Program-made: the position numbers and the translations under genes
The notes under the pieces: model-generated
The model's input: only the letters and a program-made list of their open reading frames with translations
The model's database searches: none
What the model was told of the DNA's origin: nothing
Assembly (NCBI GenBank): GCA_017431185.1
Contig: JAFRLP010000369.1
Span: 1-23,627 of the forward strand
Direction: 5' to 3'
Origin: Victivallales bacterium
Lineage (GTDB): Bacteria > Verrucomicrobiota > Lentisphaeria > Oligosphaerales > Oligosphaeraceae
DNA: 23,627 nt
Shown: one piece after another, positions 8,152-16,514 of the stretch
Layout: every line of letters starts with the position of its first letter
Position numbering within the stretch: position 1 is the stretch's first letter

Positions 8152-8168
8152 GACTAGGATTCCTAGTC
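8152..8168. repeat. Perfect inverted repeat in the guaB leader
   Basis: GACTAGGA and TCCTAGTC are perfect 8-bp arms around a single base, ending 22 bp before the guaB ATG and just upstream of its Shine-Dalgarno sequence. It could be a dimeric regulator site or a leader hairpin that affects ribosome access. It is one of three such elements in the 8130-8229 gap. Confidence 0.4.
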
Positions 8169-8179
8169 ATGCACGGAAC

Positions 8180-8201
8180 ATGCGGTCTGGCAGGACCGCA
8201 T
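8180..8201. repeat. Hairpin in the khpB-guaB gap
   Basis: ATGCGGTC (8180-8187) and GACCGCAT (8194-8201) pair perfectly over 8 bp around the 6-nt loop TGGCAG. It lies between the other two inverted repeats of this gap. There is no T-run after it on the minus strand. It could be part of a structured leader of the guaB mRNA. Confidence 0.4.
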
Positions 8202-8208
8202 CTTGGCA

Positions 8209-8225
8209 AGGAGCCGCCGGCTCCT
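8209..8225 (-). terminator. Strong GC-rich hairpin just after khpB
   Basis: AGGAGCCG and CGGCTCCT form an 8-bp perfect stem around one base, starting four bases past the khpB stop codon. The position suits a terminator or 3'-end stabiliser of the rpmH-khpB transcript, but the bases after it on the minus strand are TTGCC and not a T-run. Intrinsic termination is therefore uncertain. Confidence 0.4.
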
Positions 8226-8229
8226 GATG

Positions 8230-8763
8230 CTACGGTTGGCCGTCGCGAAGACGAATGGTGATTCTCTTGCCGCGCCTGGCGTCGGGTTCGGGGTCGCTGA
8301 CCGTCTCCACCATCGGGTCATTCTCCAGCGTCAAGTGGATGATGCGCCGTTCAGCAGGGGGAAGGGGGCCGATGACCTTGGCGGTCTTCAGCATCCGCAC
8401 CTCCCGTGCCAGGTCCTTGGCCATGGCCTGGAGGCGCTCGATTTCCACCTGGGGCAATTTGCCATGCCTCAGTCCGGGCTCGCTGACGGGAGTCTCGACC
8501 TGGTAGCCATCCACGTCCAGGGAAATCCATGGGGGATTTCCGCCTTCGGCGGCCTGGTGCTTCAGCACCCTGTTCAGGAGCAGTTCCATCGCCTCCAGAT
8601 TCTGTCCCTTGCGCCCGATGACATGGGCGGCGTCGTCAGCCGCCACCAGGAGTTTGTTCATCGACTCGTCCTCGGGGATGGTGACATTGGCCTCCGTGCC
8701 CAGAAGACTCATCATTTTCCGCAAAGTCTCCCTGGCCTGTTCTCTGATGTTAGTCTCCGTCAT
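8230..8763 (-). CDS. khpB: KhpB/Jag RNA-binding protein (KH and R3H domains)
   Basis: This protein has 177 residues. A KH domain with the loop HVIGRKGQNLEAMELLLNRV (about 47-66) is followed by an R3H domain at about 105-172, with the PAERRIIHLTL segment carrying Arg140 and His143 of the R-x3-H motif. The family (Jag, EloR, SpoIIIJ-associated protein) binds single-stranded nucleic acid and in Firmicutes affects cell elongation; the role in PVC bacteria is not established. The separate Jag_N domain found in many Firmicutes is absent. The start overlaps the yidC stop by 4 bp (ATGA), so translation is coupled, as in the common yidC-jag pair. Confidence 0.93.
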   Translation of the reverse strand: MTETNIREQARETLRKMMSLLGTEANVTIPEDESMNKLLVAADDAAHVIGRKGQNLEAMELLLNRVLKHQAAEGGNPPWISLDVDGYQVETPVSEPGLRHGKLPQVEIERLQAMAKDLAREVRMLKTAKVIGPLPPAERRIIHLTLENDPMVETVSDPEPDARRGKRITIRLRDGQP

Positions 8764-10634
8764 TGCCGTAATCCGTTCGTCGTGGTTTTCGCAGTGGTCT
8801 GAAGGGCCGCGTCCATCGGCACCATCTTGTTGGTGATGTAAGTCTGGAGGATGCCCAGCAGATAACTCACCGTCAGGTAAAGGGTAAGCGCGGAGGGCAT
8901 TCCATAGAAGAGGAACATGAAGAAGATGGTCATGAATGACATCATCTTCGACGAATTGGGGTCAGGGTTGGGGGTCATTTTCTGTTGCACGAACATCGTC
9001 GCCGCCATCAGGATGGCAAAGGGGCGAATCGGCAGCGACTCGGGGGAAAACGACAGGGTGTCGGGCATCGACAGGTCGTATGCCCACAGGAAACTGGCAT
9101 GGCGCAGCTCAATGGCGTTGCGGAACGTGTTGAACAGCGCGAAGAACACCGGTATCTGGAGGAGCATCGGAAGGCAGCCGCCCAACTGGCTGACGTTGTT
9201 CTCCTTGAACAGTTCCCGCTGCTTGCGGTACAAGGTCTGCGGGTCGTCCTTGTACTTGGCCTTCAGTTCATCCAACTGCGGCTTCAGTGCCTGCATCCGC
9301 CGCATGGAGACCGTGCTTTTATGGGAGAGCGGCCAGAAAAGGATACGCACCAGGACCGTCAACAGAATCACCCCCATGCCAAAGCCGATTGAGGCGGGGA
9401 AGAATCCGCGGATCCACAGCATCCCACCCAGCAAAGCCCGGCTAATCCATGCCATCCAGACGGGACGCCACATGAAGAACCAGTCAATCCCCATGACCGA
9501 GGCGATGCCGTTGCCGATGGCGTACAGCCTTTCGCATTTCTTGGGTCCTGCGTATGCCGTCATGCTCCATTCTCCCGTCGCACCAGCCGCCACATTGGCG
9601 GCAGGCAGAATCACCCGCAGGCAGTAGCGCCCCTCCGGCTCCGTGGCCACCCCCTCCTGATGGATGGATGGCACGGCGGCCGCCTCCGCCCCTGGGAAAC
9701 TGGCTCCTGGCTCGCTCATCCAAAGCCCCAGCAGGAAGTACTTGGAGTGGACAGCCGCCCAGTTGGCGGGCGTTGAGGCAAGTTTGGCGCGGTCCTGCCC
9801 GTCCATCTTGACCAGTTTCTTCATGGCGAGGTCCGTGGGCTTGGAACCCGCTCCGCGCCCCAGCGAGGCGCCGCCCGCGTTCTCCCCTCGGGAGGCCTTG
9901 CGGTCAGGCGTGATGGATGGCGGCATCGCGCCCGCCGACACCATCCAATCCTGCAAAACCAATGGCTGTGCCGTCAGATTGCGGACTTTCACGGAATAAA
10001 GGATTTCATACGAATTGGCAGTGGAGGCGTCCCAGGTCTCGGTCACCTCGGCCGCTCCGTCCGCCAGAGTGCGCACCAGCCGCGCCACTTTGGGATTGGC
10101 CTCATCCACGGTCACTCTGCCGCCGGTCAGTCCGGGAGCCACCAGGCGCAGGAACGGATAGTCATGGTTTCCCAGAGAGACCCTGGGGGACGACGTGCCG
10201 TCCTTGGCGTTCTTGCTGACCAGATAGTCCTGAAGAACCACGCTGTCGCACCCGCCCCATTCGGGATTCAGCGCAATGACCGCCTCCCCCGTGCGCTCCA
10301 AAGAGACAGGGGCAAGCGCCGACGGCGGGAATGGCGTACTCACCGAGGAGACGGAGGCAATCTCCTTCCCCGCATTCGGCTGGGCCGAAGAGGCCGCCGC
10401 GTCCCCCGTGCCATCCGGCGCGGACGACGGGGAAACGGCGTCCGTCGCCCCCACCTCCGCCGTCTGCGAAGTGGCGGCGGGGACGTTTGCCGCAGGCTGC
10501 GACACATCGACGCCAGGCGCCGGTTGAGGCGGCGGAGCCATTTTCCTCATGACAAAAGGCATGCCGAGCAACATCAGAAGACAGGCGGTCACGCCAAAAA
10601 TGGTAACTGGATCGTATTTGCTCTTGTCAGCCAT
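8760..10634 (-). CDS. yidC: Membrane protein insertase YidC (Gram-negative type)
   Basis: YidC inserts and folds inner-membrane proteins, alone or with SecYEG. At 624 residues it has the long Gram-negative form. The first membrane span is at about 11-30, then an Ala/Pro-rich linker (33-110) and a large beta-rich periplasmic domain (about 110-365). The conserved C-terminal core follows (about 410-610): SIGFGMGVILLTVLVRILFW (415-434) carries the groove Arg430, then the cytoplasmic helical loop with MRRMQALKPQLDELKAKYKDD (444-464, read as two segments), SQLGGCLPMLLQIPVFFALF (482-501) and the last spans to about 600. The ATG at 10634 has no Shine-Dalgarno sequence. The 61-bp gap to yidD holds no further feature. 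The gene is in the usual rpmH-rnpA-yidD-yidC-khpB order. Confidence 0.97.
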   Translation of the reverse strand: MADKSKYDPVTIFGVTACLLMLLGMPFVMRKMAPPPQPAPGVDVSQPAANVPAATSQTAEVGATDAVSPSSAPDGTGDAAASSAQPNAGKEIASVSSVSTPFPPSALAPVSLERTGEAVIALNPEWGGCDSVVLQDYLVSKNAKDGTSSPRVSLGNHDYPFLRLVAPGLTGGRVTVDEANPKVARLVRTLADGAAEVTETWDASTANSYEILYSVKVRNLTAQPLVLQDWMVSAGAMPPSITPDRKASRGENAGGASLGRGAGSKPTDLAMKKLVKMDGQDRAKLASTPANWAAVHSKYFLLGLWMSEPGASFPGAEAAAVPSIHQEGVATEPEGRYCLRVILPAANVAAGATGEWSMTAYAGPKKCERLYAIGNGIASVMGIDWFFMWRPVWMAWISRALLGGMLWIRGFFPASIGFGMGVILLTVLVRILFWPLSHKSTVSMRRMQALKPQLDELKAKYKDDPQTLYRKQRELFKENNVSQLGGCLPMLLQIPVFFALFNTFRNAIELRHASFLWAYDLSMPDTLSFSPESLPIRPFAILMAATMFVQQKMTPNPDPNSSKMMSFMTIFFMFLFYGMPSALTLYLTVSYLLGILQTYITNKMVPMDAALQTTAKTTTNGLRQ

Positions 10635-10695
10635 TGTTCAATTCAAATTGTATTTTCGTATAGATGAAACTTTTCACAAGAGGCGAAGAGAACAT

Positions 10696-10959
10696 CTAGC
10701 ACCCTTGCCTCTTTGGAGGCGGAACAGGATCGTAGATGTCGCCATGGTAGAATGGCTGGCAACGCAGCAGCCGCCAGACGGTGAGAAGGGTACCTTGCCA
10801 GAAGCCATGGGTCAGATACGCCTGCTTCGCATACTCCGAACAGGTCGGCACAAAACGGCAGCAACGAGGTTTCCAAGGAGATACCACCATCTGGTAGAAG
10901 CGAATGAGACAGGCGCAGAACCGCGCGGGCCAATCAGCCACCATGGATAACATCCTCAT
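10696..10959 (-). CDS. yidD: Membrane protein insertion efficiency factor YidD
   Basis: This is an 87-residue protein of the usual YidD length. It carries the family signature: FYQMVVSPWKPRCCRFVPTC (21-40), then SEYAKQAYLTHGFWQG (41-56), and RLLRCQPFYHGDIYDPVP (63-80), with the conserved Cys, Pro and Tyr positions. YidD is a small amphipathic, inner-membrane-associated protein that helps YidC/Sec-dependent insertion. The ATG overlaps the rnpA stop by 4 bp (ATGA), giving translational coupling. Confidence 0.95.
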   Translation of the reverse strand: MRMLSMVADWPARFCACLIRFYQMVVSPWKPRCCRFVPTCSEYAKQAYLTHGFWQGTLLTVWRLLRCQPFYHGDIYDPVPPPKRQGC

Positions 10960-11345
10960 CTCTCAGCCTCCCGTTGCCATCGTACCCCGCAACGCTCCAG
11001 ATTGCCGCGGGCGTCCCCCAGCACATCCGCCATTTTGGCCGTCTTTATGTGCTTTCTGGGGATGAACAACACCCAGGAAGGCGGCAACTCAGGCTGAAGA
11101 ACCGCGTAAACCTCCCGAAACAGACGCCTGGCGCGGTTGCGCTCCACCGCCAATGGCGAAAACTTTCTGGAGATGCAAAATGCCGCCCTCCTGCTTTGAT
11201 CAGGGGACGGCATTAGAATGTTGACCACACAGTATCGCCCCGCGCTGGAAACCCCACTGTCACGCACTAGAGAGAACTGGCTTTGGCAGTGAAGCCTGGC
11301 CGCACGTCCAAAAGATTTCTGGCTGGCCTGTCCGTCCTGGGTCAT
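10956..11345 (-). CDS. rnpA: Ribonuclease P protein component
   Basis: RnpA is the protein cofactor of RNase P, which with the RNA subunit removes the 5' leader from pre-tRNAs. The 129-residue length is normal. The signature AVERNRARRLFREVY (about 66-80) is the conserved RNR motif that contacts the RNA, followed by WVLFIPRKHIKTA, the typical central strand. The N-terminal SFGRAARLHCQSQFSLVRDSG matches the family pattern for binding the leader. It starts 22 bp after rpmH and its stop overlaps yidD. No strong Shine-Dalgarno sequence is visible, so expression may depend on coupling to rpmH. Confidence 0.95.
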   Translation of the reverse strand: MTQDGQASQKSFGRAARLHCQSQFSLVRDSGVSSAGRYCVVNILMPSPDQSRRAAFCISRKFSPLAVERNRARRLFREVYAVLQPELPPSWVLFIPRKHIKTAKMADVLGDARGNLERCGVRWQREAER

Positions 11346-11367
11346 CTATGACCAGTGGAACAAGGAA

Positions 11368-11502
11368 TTAAAGGGCGAGGCGCTTGCGTCCAACCCGACG
11401 GCGATTGGCCAGGACGCGACGCCCGCCGTGAGTCTGCATCCGGGCACGGAAGCCCAGGCTGCGCTTGCGCGAAAGGGTATGTGGCTGGAAAGTACGTTTC
11501 AT
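11368..11502 (-). CDS. rpmH: 50S ribosomal protein L34
   Basis: This 44-residue, Arg/Lys-rich protein was read directly from the minus strand. It starts [20 protein letters not shown], continues [20 protein letters not shown] and ends RLAL. This is the full L34 family pattern (MKRTfQP, RKR..GFRaRM.T..GR.vl..RR.kGR..L). It is a structural protein of the large ribosomal subunit and the first gene of the rpmH-rnpA-yidD-yidC-khpB cluster. The ATG at 11502 is followed by a complete frame to a TAA at 11370-11368. A dnaA gene, which often lies upstream in other bacteria, is not found; a solute-binding protein gene lies there instead. Confidence 0.97.
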   Translation of the reverse strand: MKRTFQPHTLSRKRSLGFRARMQTHGGRRVLANRRRVGRKRLAL

Positions 11503-11568
11503 GTTGGTGTCCTCTGTTTATCGCCCAACGGGCGGGGTGAATGGATTTCACAGTTATGTAAAAGCCCT

Positions 11569-11596
11569 AATATAACGCAATTTCGCAATTTTTCCA
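11569..11596 (-). promoter_or_regulatory. Probable promoter of the rpmH cluster
   Basis: A good -10 box TATATT (11574-11569) lies about 67 bp upstream of the rpmH ATG. The -35 is weaker: TGGAAA at 16 bp (11596-11591). The 11503-11641 gap also contains a short ATGGC/GCCAT hairpin (11628-11641) next to the stop of the upstream gene, but no T-run follows. The -10 is the main evidence. Confidence 0.45.
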
Positions 11597-11641
11597 CCGC
11601 TCTGGCGATTTTTTCGTTTTTTCGCCCATGGCGCCTGCCAT

Positions 11642-13411
11642 TCACTCCTCCTGGAGCTGGTCGTAATCGATGAGACGCGGCTGCGGCGGCAGGGGTGTGC
11701 CGGCGGACATCGCGTCCTTGAGTTCAGCCTCCAAATCAGGGTCAAGCCACCAGTAATAGGCGCTTTCCCGACTGTATTTGCCCAGAACGGCGGGCGGAGT
11801 GCCGAATTTATTCCAGTACAGCAGCCGCGTCTCGTTGATGTTCCAGAGCAGGACATAGGGGACCTGCGCCGTCAGGATGGCGTCAATTCGACGGCAGATG
11901 CGATGACGTTCCTTCACATCGAAAATGGCTTTCTGCTGTTCGATGAGGGCATCGACCTCCGCATTCTTGAAGCCCGTGATGTTGTTGGAGCCCTTCTGGT
12001 CGGCCTCGGTGGAGAGCCACTGGCTTTCCGGGTCCTTGTGCAGTCCGGCGCCCCAGGCAGCCCAGGTCATGTCGAAACTGAAGGAGTCCATGTCCTTCAT
12101 CCAGGCGGACCAGTCCTTGACCTGGATATTCATCTGAATGCCCACTTCACGGAGGGCTTGCTGATAGATTGCCAGGAATTTGGCCGTGGTGGAGTCTCGG
12201 TTCAGGAAAGTGAAGACAAAGGGGCGTCCCCCTTTTTCAAGCAGACCTGTCTCGGGATTGGCCCGCCACCCCGCTTCCGCCAGCAGTTCGCGCGCCTTCT
12301 CCTTGTCGTACTCAAAGAGTTCATTGGCGCAGGGATTCCTGGAGTCATACAAGTCCTCATAATAGGTACGGTGCAGAAAATACTGGTCGTACATCAGCGT
12401 ATGGTTCATGGTGCGCCGGTCCAGCAGGAAAGCCATCGCCCGCCGGACCCGCAAATCATCAAAGGGAGGACGGCGCATGTTCATTGCAAACCCCTGAAAA
12501 CCGACTGGCGCATGATTGCGGACAGACTGCTTGACTATCCAGTTGTTCTGTATGGCCTTGACGCGGTTCTCAATCTGATGCCACTTGCTGGCGGTATAGA
12601 CGGGAAACATGTCAATCTCCCCTTTCAGAAAGGCGTCAAAGGCATTGTCACGGTCCCCATAGAAGCGATAGACCATTTTGGTGAAGTTGTTGCCGCCCTG
12701 GACAGAGGGCAGGCCTGCGCGCCACCAGTCCTTTCGGCGCGTCAAAGTCAAACTGAACCCCTCCTTGAATTCGGCAAGGGCGCAAGGCCCCGAAACCACG
12801 GGAAACTCAAAATTGACCTTGTTGAAGTTCTGTCCGTCAAAGACATGGGCGGGCAACACGGGAAACGTCCCCGCCGAACTCAGATTCTGCCAATGGACGC
12901 GCTTGGCGGTGAAACGCACCGCCTTGCCATCCTCCACCTCCACGGGGGGATTGAGACGCCCCATCATCAGCTTGAAGGGGCCTGTCAGGTTTTCAGGGGA
13001 CATCACCGTCTTCCATGTCCAGATGACGTCCCTGGCGGTGACTGGCCTCCCGTCACTCCAGCGGGCGGCGGGGTCAAGCCAGAACGTGAAGGTCAGTTTG
13101 TCCTCCGAAATCGTCCATTTCTCCGCCAGGCACCGGTCATACTCCAGGGTGGTGCTGTCCATGGCGATGAGCGGCTCGTAGAGCGAGTCAAACACCTTGG
13201 AGGCCATCATGCTGTTCTCCAGATAATAGTTGAGGCTTTTCGGGGAGGGGCCGAGATACTCGACAATGGTCCCGCCCGCCAGCGCGTCAGGACTGGCCGC
13301 AGGGTCAGGAATGCCTATTCGGCTATGCACGGGATGGAACTGCTGGGCACAGGCGACTCCTGCCACCAGGCATAAGATGGAGAACAGCGGTTTTTTCATG
13401 GGGGCACTCAT
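11642..13411 (-). CDS. Extracellular solute-binding protein, family 5 (peptide-type ABC transporter)
   Basis: This is a 589-residue secreted protein. The frame extends further upstream, but the chosen ATG at 13411 forms a TGATG junction with the sppA stop and starts a signal peptide (MSAPMKKPLFSILCLVAGVA, cleavage near ACA-QQ); an ATG at 13399 (MKKPL) is also possible. The family 5 pattern is clear: VFDSLYEPL near the N-terminus, LAEKWTIS..KLTFTFWLDPAARWSDGRPVTARDVIWTW as the SBP_bac_5 signature (split here), and PPFDDLRVRRAMAFLLDR, the usual second signature, followed by YDKEKARELLAEAGW. Length and style resemble YejA-type oligopeptide binders. No permease or ATPase gene is nearby, so it is an orphan binding protein. 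Its place directly after the SppA protease gene suggests a link to peptide turnover, which is inference. Confidence 0.9.
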   Translation of the reverse strand: MSAPMKKPLFSILCLVAGVACAQQFHPVHSRIGIPDPAASPDALAGGTIVEYLGPSPKSLNYYLENSMMASKVFDSLYEPLIAMDSTTLEYDRCLAEKWTISEDKLTFTFWLDPAARWSDGRPVTARDVIWTWKTVMSPENLTGPFKLMMGRLNPPVEVEDGKAVRFTAKRVHWQNLSSAGTFPVLPAHVFDGQNFNKVNFEFPVVSGPCALAEFKEGFSLTLTRRKDWWRAGLPSVQGGNNFTKMVYRFYGDRDNAFDAFLKGEIDMFPVYTASKWHQIENRVKAIQNNWIVKQSVRNHAPVGFQGFAMNMRRPPFDDLRVRRAMAFLLDRRTMNHTLMYDQYFLHRTYYEDLYDSRNPCANELFEYDKEKARELLAEAGWRANPETGLLEKGGRPFVFTFLNRDSTTAKFLAIYQQALREVGIQMNIQVKDWSAWMKDMDSFSFDMTWAAWGAGLHKDPESQWLSTEADQKGSNNITGFKNAEVDALIEQQKAIFDVKERHRICRRIDAILTAQVPYVLLWNINETRLLYWNKFGTPPAVLGKYSRESAYYWWLDPDLEAELKDAMSAGTPLPPQPRLIDYDQLQEE

Positions 13412-14574
13412 CACGGGGTTACGACGGCGGGAGCGAGAAAATAGAGTTGGCCGGCCTTCAGGGAGACTCCATTGACCGGCAGATAGTCCCGTGCGCCCAA
13501 GGGACGCACCGGCGACTGCGCAGAAAGCAGGATGTCCATCCAGGACAGCGCGCATGAGTAGTGGACTAGGCTTGGATTCTCCGTTTGCGTCGCGTCGCAG
13601 ATGTATTTGACCGCAGTGTCCCTGTCACCCAATTCATCCACCAGCCCCAGTTCCTGGGCACGTGCGCCGGAAAGCACACGCCCGTCGGCGAACTCCGCCG
13701 CCTTGACCGACGCCGCATCAGGATAACGTTCCTTGCGGCCATCCGAGACAATCCTGGCGAACTCCTCGAAGGTCTCCTGAATCAAGGCATCAACGTAGGC
13801 GCGCTCCTTCTCCGTGCGCGGACGCGACATGCTGAGCATGTCCTTCATTTCGCCAGAGCAATAGGTCTCCTGCTCCACACCGACCTTATCCATGAGTTTG
13901 GAGATGTTCAGCGTCCCCATGATGACCCCGATGCTGCCAGTGAAGGTCAGGCGGTTGGCGATGATATGGTCCGTGGCGGCCGCGATATAGTACCCGCCCG
14001 AGGCGCCCATGGAATGCATGCAGGTGACGATGGGGATGCCGCTCTCCTTTTTGATGAGCCGAATGGCGTGGTGTATTTCATCCGCCGCCGTGACTTCCCC
14101 GCCAGGGGTGTCCATATCCAGAAGAATGCCGATGACCTCGGAATCGTCGGCGGCTGCCTTCAACTCCCGCACAATGCGCTTGGAGTCGGCCATGTTGGTG
14201 GCAGATGTGCGCGAGATAATCCCGTACACGCTGATGACGGCAATCTTGACATGGGCATTGCCTTTGGACAAATAGGTCTGCTTGACCGCTGGCGGACTCT
14301 TCGGTTTCCTGGAGTCCACAATGGAATTCTCGGTAAAGTCCGCTTGGAGCAATGGAACGAACGCCATCGCACCCAGGTAGGAGACAAAACCAAAGAAAGC
14401 AACCAGCAGCACCACTGAAATCAGGCATCCTATCGCAATGCCTTTGCCTGTTCCTGAACTTTTCGGGGGGGGCACAGGCTGAAGTCTCGGCGGCGTCTGC
14501 GGCGGGGGAGGCGGCGGAAACTGCTGCCCCAGGGGGGGCGGGGCAATCGGCAAATGCTCTTGGTCGTTTTCCAT
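13411..14574 (-). CDS. sppA: Signal peptide peptidase SppA, S49 family (short form)
   Basis: SppA cuts leftover signal peptides in the membrane after secretion. This 387-residue protein is the short form with one S49 domain. Residues 1-42 are a Pro-rich cytoplasmic tail (PPPPPQTPP and similar), 45-70 a membrane span, and 108-320 the protease domain. Motifs seen: DMDTPGGEVTAADEI (153-167), HSMGASGGYYIA (187-198) with nucleophile Ser192, FTGSIGVI (211-218), and SGEMKDMLS (240-248) with general base Lys244. The Ser-Lys dyad is intact. The segment after about 325 is not recognised. The gene starts 18 bp after the upstream secreted-protein gene and its stop overlaps the next start by one base (TGATG). 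Confidence 0.93.
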   Translation of the reverse strand: MENDQEHLPIAPPPLGQQFPPPPPPQTPPRLQPVPPPKSSGTGKGIAIGCLISVVLLVAFFGFVSYLGAMAFVPLLQADFTENSIVDSRKPKSPPAVKQTYLSKGNAHVKIAVISVYGIISRTSATNMADSKRIVRELKAAADDSEVIGILLDMDTPGGEVTAADEIHHAIRLIKKESGIPIVTCMHSMGASGGYYIAAATDHIIANRLTFTGSIGVIMGTLNISKLMDKVGVEQETYCSGEMKDMLSMSRPRTEKERAYVDALIQETFEEFARIVSDGRKERYPDAASVKAAEFADGRVLSGARAQELGLVDELGDRDTAVKYICDATQTENPSLVHYSCALSWMDILLSAQSPVRPLGARDYLPVNGVSLKAGQLYFLAPAVVTP

Positions 14575-14592
14575 GATGAAGAAAAGAGTGAA

Positions 14593-15468
14593 TTATGGCT
14601 GCGAATACCTCGGTTTCCAGTTTTCCTCCTGGAACCGGAAATCAACACCCTCATTCGCCTGTCGGGCATAGAGGATTTTCAGATAGCCAGTCGCCCGGCT
14701 AAGTTGCGGAACACCGTTCTCGGGCACATAATAACGGCGCTGCCGCTGTTTGGCCTCACCGTCAATGACCGAATAGACCGTGTAGCAATAGAGGCGCGGA
14801 CGCACCTGGACAAGGACATGGATGGCGCTGCTGCCGTCCGCATCCAATTGTGGTTTGCTGCCATGGATGTACGGGCCGACGCGGAAGGTGCCATAGACAT
14901 TCTCCGCGTCCTCGATGCGCAGGCAGTAGAGTTCGCCGTGCCCGTCCGTAAAACGCATGAGGCTGGCGGTGATGCTGCGGATGAGGTCATTGTCCCGGGG
15001 GGTCGGCAACCCGACGGTTTTGCTGGTCAGAATGGTGCCCTCACGCACCTCCAGGGTCACGGAATTGGAGACAAATGCCTGTGGCAGGCGCTTGTGCTCA
15101 ATGTATGCGGTGACAGTGTAGGTGTCGTCCCGCTGCAAATCATAAAGAGTGTTCAGGGTGAGATTCAGCTCCTTGGAGTCGCCAGGGGCAAAGACCAGCC
15201 CCCCCATGGGATTCGCCCTGGGGTCGATTTGGGAGATCAGCCGCCCCCCCGTGCCGGTGATTTTGAACACCAGCCGCCCCTGCGACAGGTCATCCGCGCT
15301 GAACAGCAGTGTGTTGCCGGAGTAGTTTCGCAGCACAAGTTTCAAGTGGATTGGCTCATAGCGCAGAAAACAGTCGTGTTCGGCGGAAAGTTGCATCCCG
15401 ATTTGCGCCCATCCCGACAGGGCGCACAGGATCAGGATTCCCAGCGGCAGCAAAAGGTTGTTCTTCAT
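14593..15468 (-). CDS. Secreted beta-rich protein of unknown function
   Basis: This 291-residue protein starts at the ATG that overlaps the glycosyltransferase stop (ATGA), with GGAGAA seven bases upstream; a longer frame upstream lies inside the glycosyltransferase gene and is not used. A signal peptide covers residues 1-22 (MKNNLLLPLGILILCALSGWAQ). Residues about 25-145 look like an Ig-type beta-sandwich: FLRYEPIHLKLVLRNYSGNT, GGLVFAPGDSKELNLTLNTLYDL and DTYTVTAYIEHKRLP are the kind of strands seen in A2M-like and BsuPI-like extracellular domains. The remainder is less clear, with several Tyr-rich strands near the C-terminus. No catalytic motif was recognised. It sits in an operon with SppA and a GT9 enzyme, so an envelope role is likely but unproven. 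Confidence 0.8.
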   Translation of the reverse strand: MKNNLLLPLGILILCALSGWAQIGMQLSAEHDCFLRYEPIHLKLVLRNYSGNTLLFSADDLSQGRLVFKITGTGGRLISQIDPRANPMGGLVFAPGDSKELNLTLNTLYDLQRDDTYTVTAYIEHKRLPQAFVSNSVTLEVREGTILTSKTVGLPTPRDNDLIRSITASLMRFTDGHGELYCLRIEDAENVYGTFRVGPYIHGSKPQLDADGSSAIHVLVQVRPRLYCYTVYSVIDGEAKQRQRRYYVPENGVPQLSRATGYLKILYARQANEGVDFRFQEENWKPRYSQP

Positions 15469-16496
15469 GGGCAGTTCTCCGTTGTCAAGTGATTGGCCAT
15501 TTGCCTGGCAAGGGCCGCGGCGTCCATTCCCTCGCTGCAATCCGCCTGACGTGGGCAGTGCCGCTCAAAGCAGGGGGACTGCGGACAATGCGACACCATC
15601 AGGAGATGCTGTGAACCATAGGGGCCGGTCAGCACGGGGTCCGTCGAGCCAAAAAGCGCAAAGCAACGCACTCCCAGGGCGGCTGCCAGGTGCATCGGGC
15701 CGCTATCGACGGTCAGCATGGCGTTGGAACGGCGCAGCAGGGCGGCCAGCGCCTCCAAGGTGGTCCGCCCCGCCAGATTCGCTGGTTTTGCGCGCGAGGC
15801 CAGGGAGGCCAACTGTTCGCCAGCCGTCCTGTCCCCCGCCGTCCCCAACAGCCAGCAACGCACCTTTGGCAATTGGTCAGCCAGGGCGTTGAGCACGTCC
15901 GCCAAAAAGCCCAGGGGCCAGTTTTTGCTGGGCCAGCGTGAGGAGAAGCAGACCGCCACCAAGGGGCCGTCCCCGGGCAACTCGGCCAGAAGCCGCTGCG
16001 CCTCCCGCTCGGCCTCGGCGGGGATGAGCAACCCCGTGTCCGGCGGTTCCAGCGGGGCGCCCACGTCAAACGCCCGGCGAACCAGAGCCAGATTCTTGTC
16101 GGCGGCGTGGCAGTGCATCTCCGCCAATTTCACCAGCCGATTATAGAACCAGACAGCCCCCTCGCGGGCATGGGCAAAGCCATAACGCAGCGGAGCGCCA
16201 CTCGCACGGGCAATGAAGCCACTGCGGAACAGTCCCTGAAAGTCGAGCGCCACGTCGTACTTCTCCGAACGCAAATCTCGCAGAAAACGCCACAGCACCA
16301 CGGGATTGGCGGCACGGCGACGCGGAAACGGCACAATGCGGTCTATGCCAGGACACAGGCGCACCACGCCAGCCAACTCCTCGTTGACCACCCAACTGAT
16401 TGTCGCTCCCTTCAATGCGGCCCGCAGCCATGCCACAGCGGGAAACGTGTGAAGCACGTCTCCAATGCTGCTTGGCTTGACAATCAGGACATGCAC
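15465..16496 (-). CDS. Glycosyltransferase family 9 (heptosyltransferase-like)
   Basis: This 343-residue protein has a GTG start backed by AGGAGG eight bases upstream; a nearby ATG is out of frame. It has the two-lobed GT-B form of LPS heptosyltransferases. HVLIVKPSSIGDVLHTFPAV (2-21) is the N-terminal acceptor-side signature, FSSRWPSKNWPLGFLADV lies in the linker to the C-lobe, and LTVDSGPMHLAAALGVRCFALFGSTDP (split near 250-280) is the donor ADP-sugar site with the conserved Asp and His. DVALDFQGLFRSG also fits the family. The closest named types are WaaC and WaaF, which add heptose to LPS inner core; the exact sugar cannot be told from sequence. Several Cys residues near the C-terminus (HCPQSPCFERHCPRQADC) are common in one subgroup. 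It acts on the cytoplasmic face of the inner membrane. Confidence 0.9.
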   Translation of the reverse strand: MHVLIVKPSSIGDVLHTFPAVAWLRAALKGATISWVVNEELAGVVRLCPGIDRIVPFPRRRAANPVVLWRFLRDLRSEKYDVALDFQGLFRSGFIARASGAPLRYGFAHAREGAVWFYNRLVKLAEMHCHAADKNLALVRRAFDVGAPLEPPDTGLLIPAEAEREAQRLLAELPGDGPLVAVCFSSRWPSKNWPLGFLADVLNALADQLPKVRCWLLGTAGDRTAGEQLASLASRAKPANLAGRTTLEALAALLRRSNAMLTVDSGPMHLAAALGVRCFALFGSTDPVLTGPYGSQHLLMVSHCPQSPCFERHCPRQADCSEGMDAAALARQMANHLTTENCP

Positions 16497-16514
16497 TCCA
16501 GCCCCCTCCTCTGG

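Noticed and set aside
8130..8229. Purine riboswitch before guaB
   Set aside because: The three hairpins do not form a three-way junction with the conserved purine-aptamer core; they are simple consecutive stems.
11903..13375. 490-residue plus-strand frame opposite the solute-binding protein
   Set aside because: It is a shadow of the minus-strand gene, whose signal peptide and family 5 signatures are clear.
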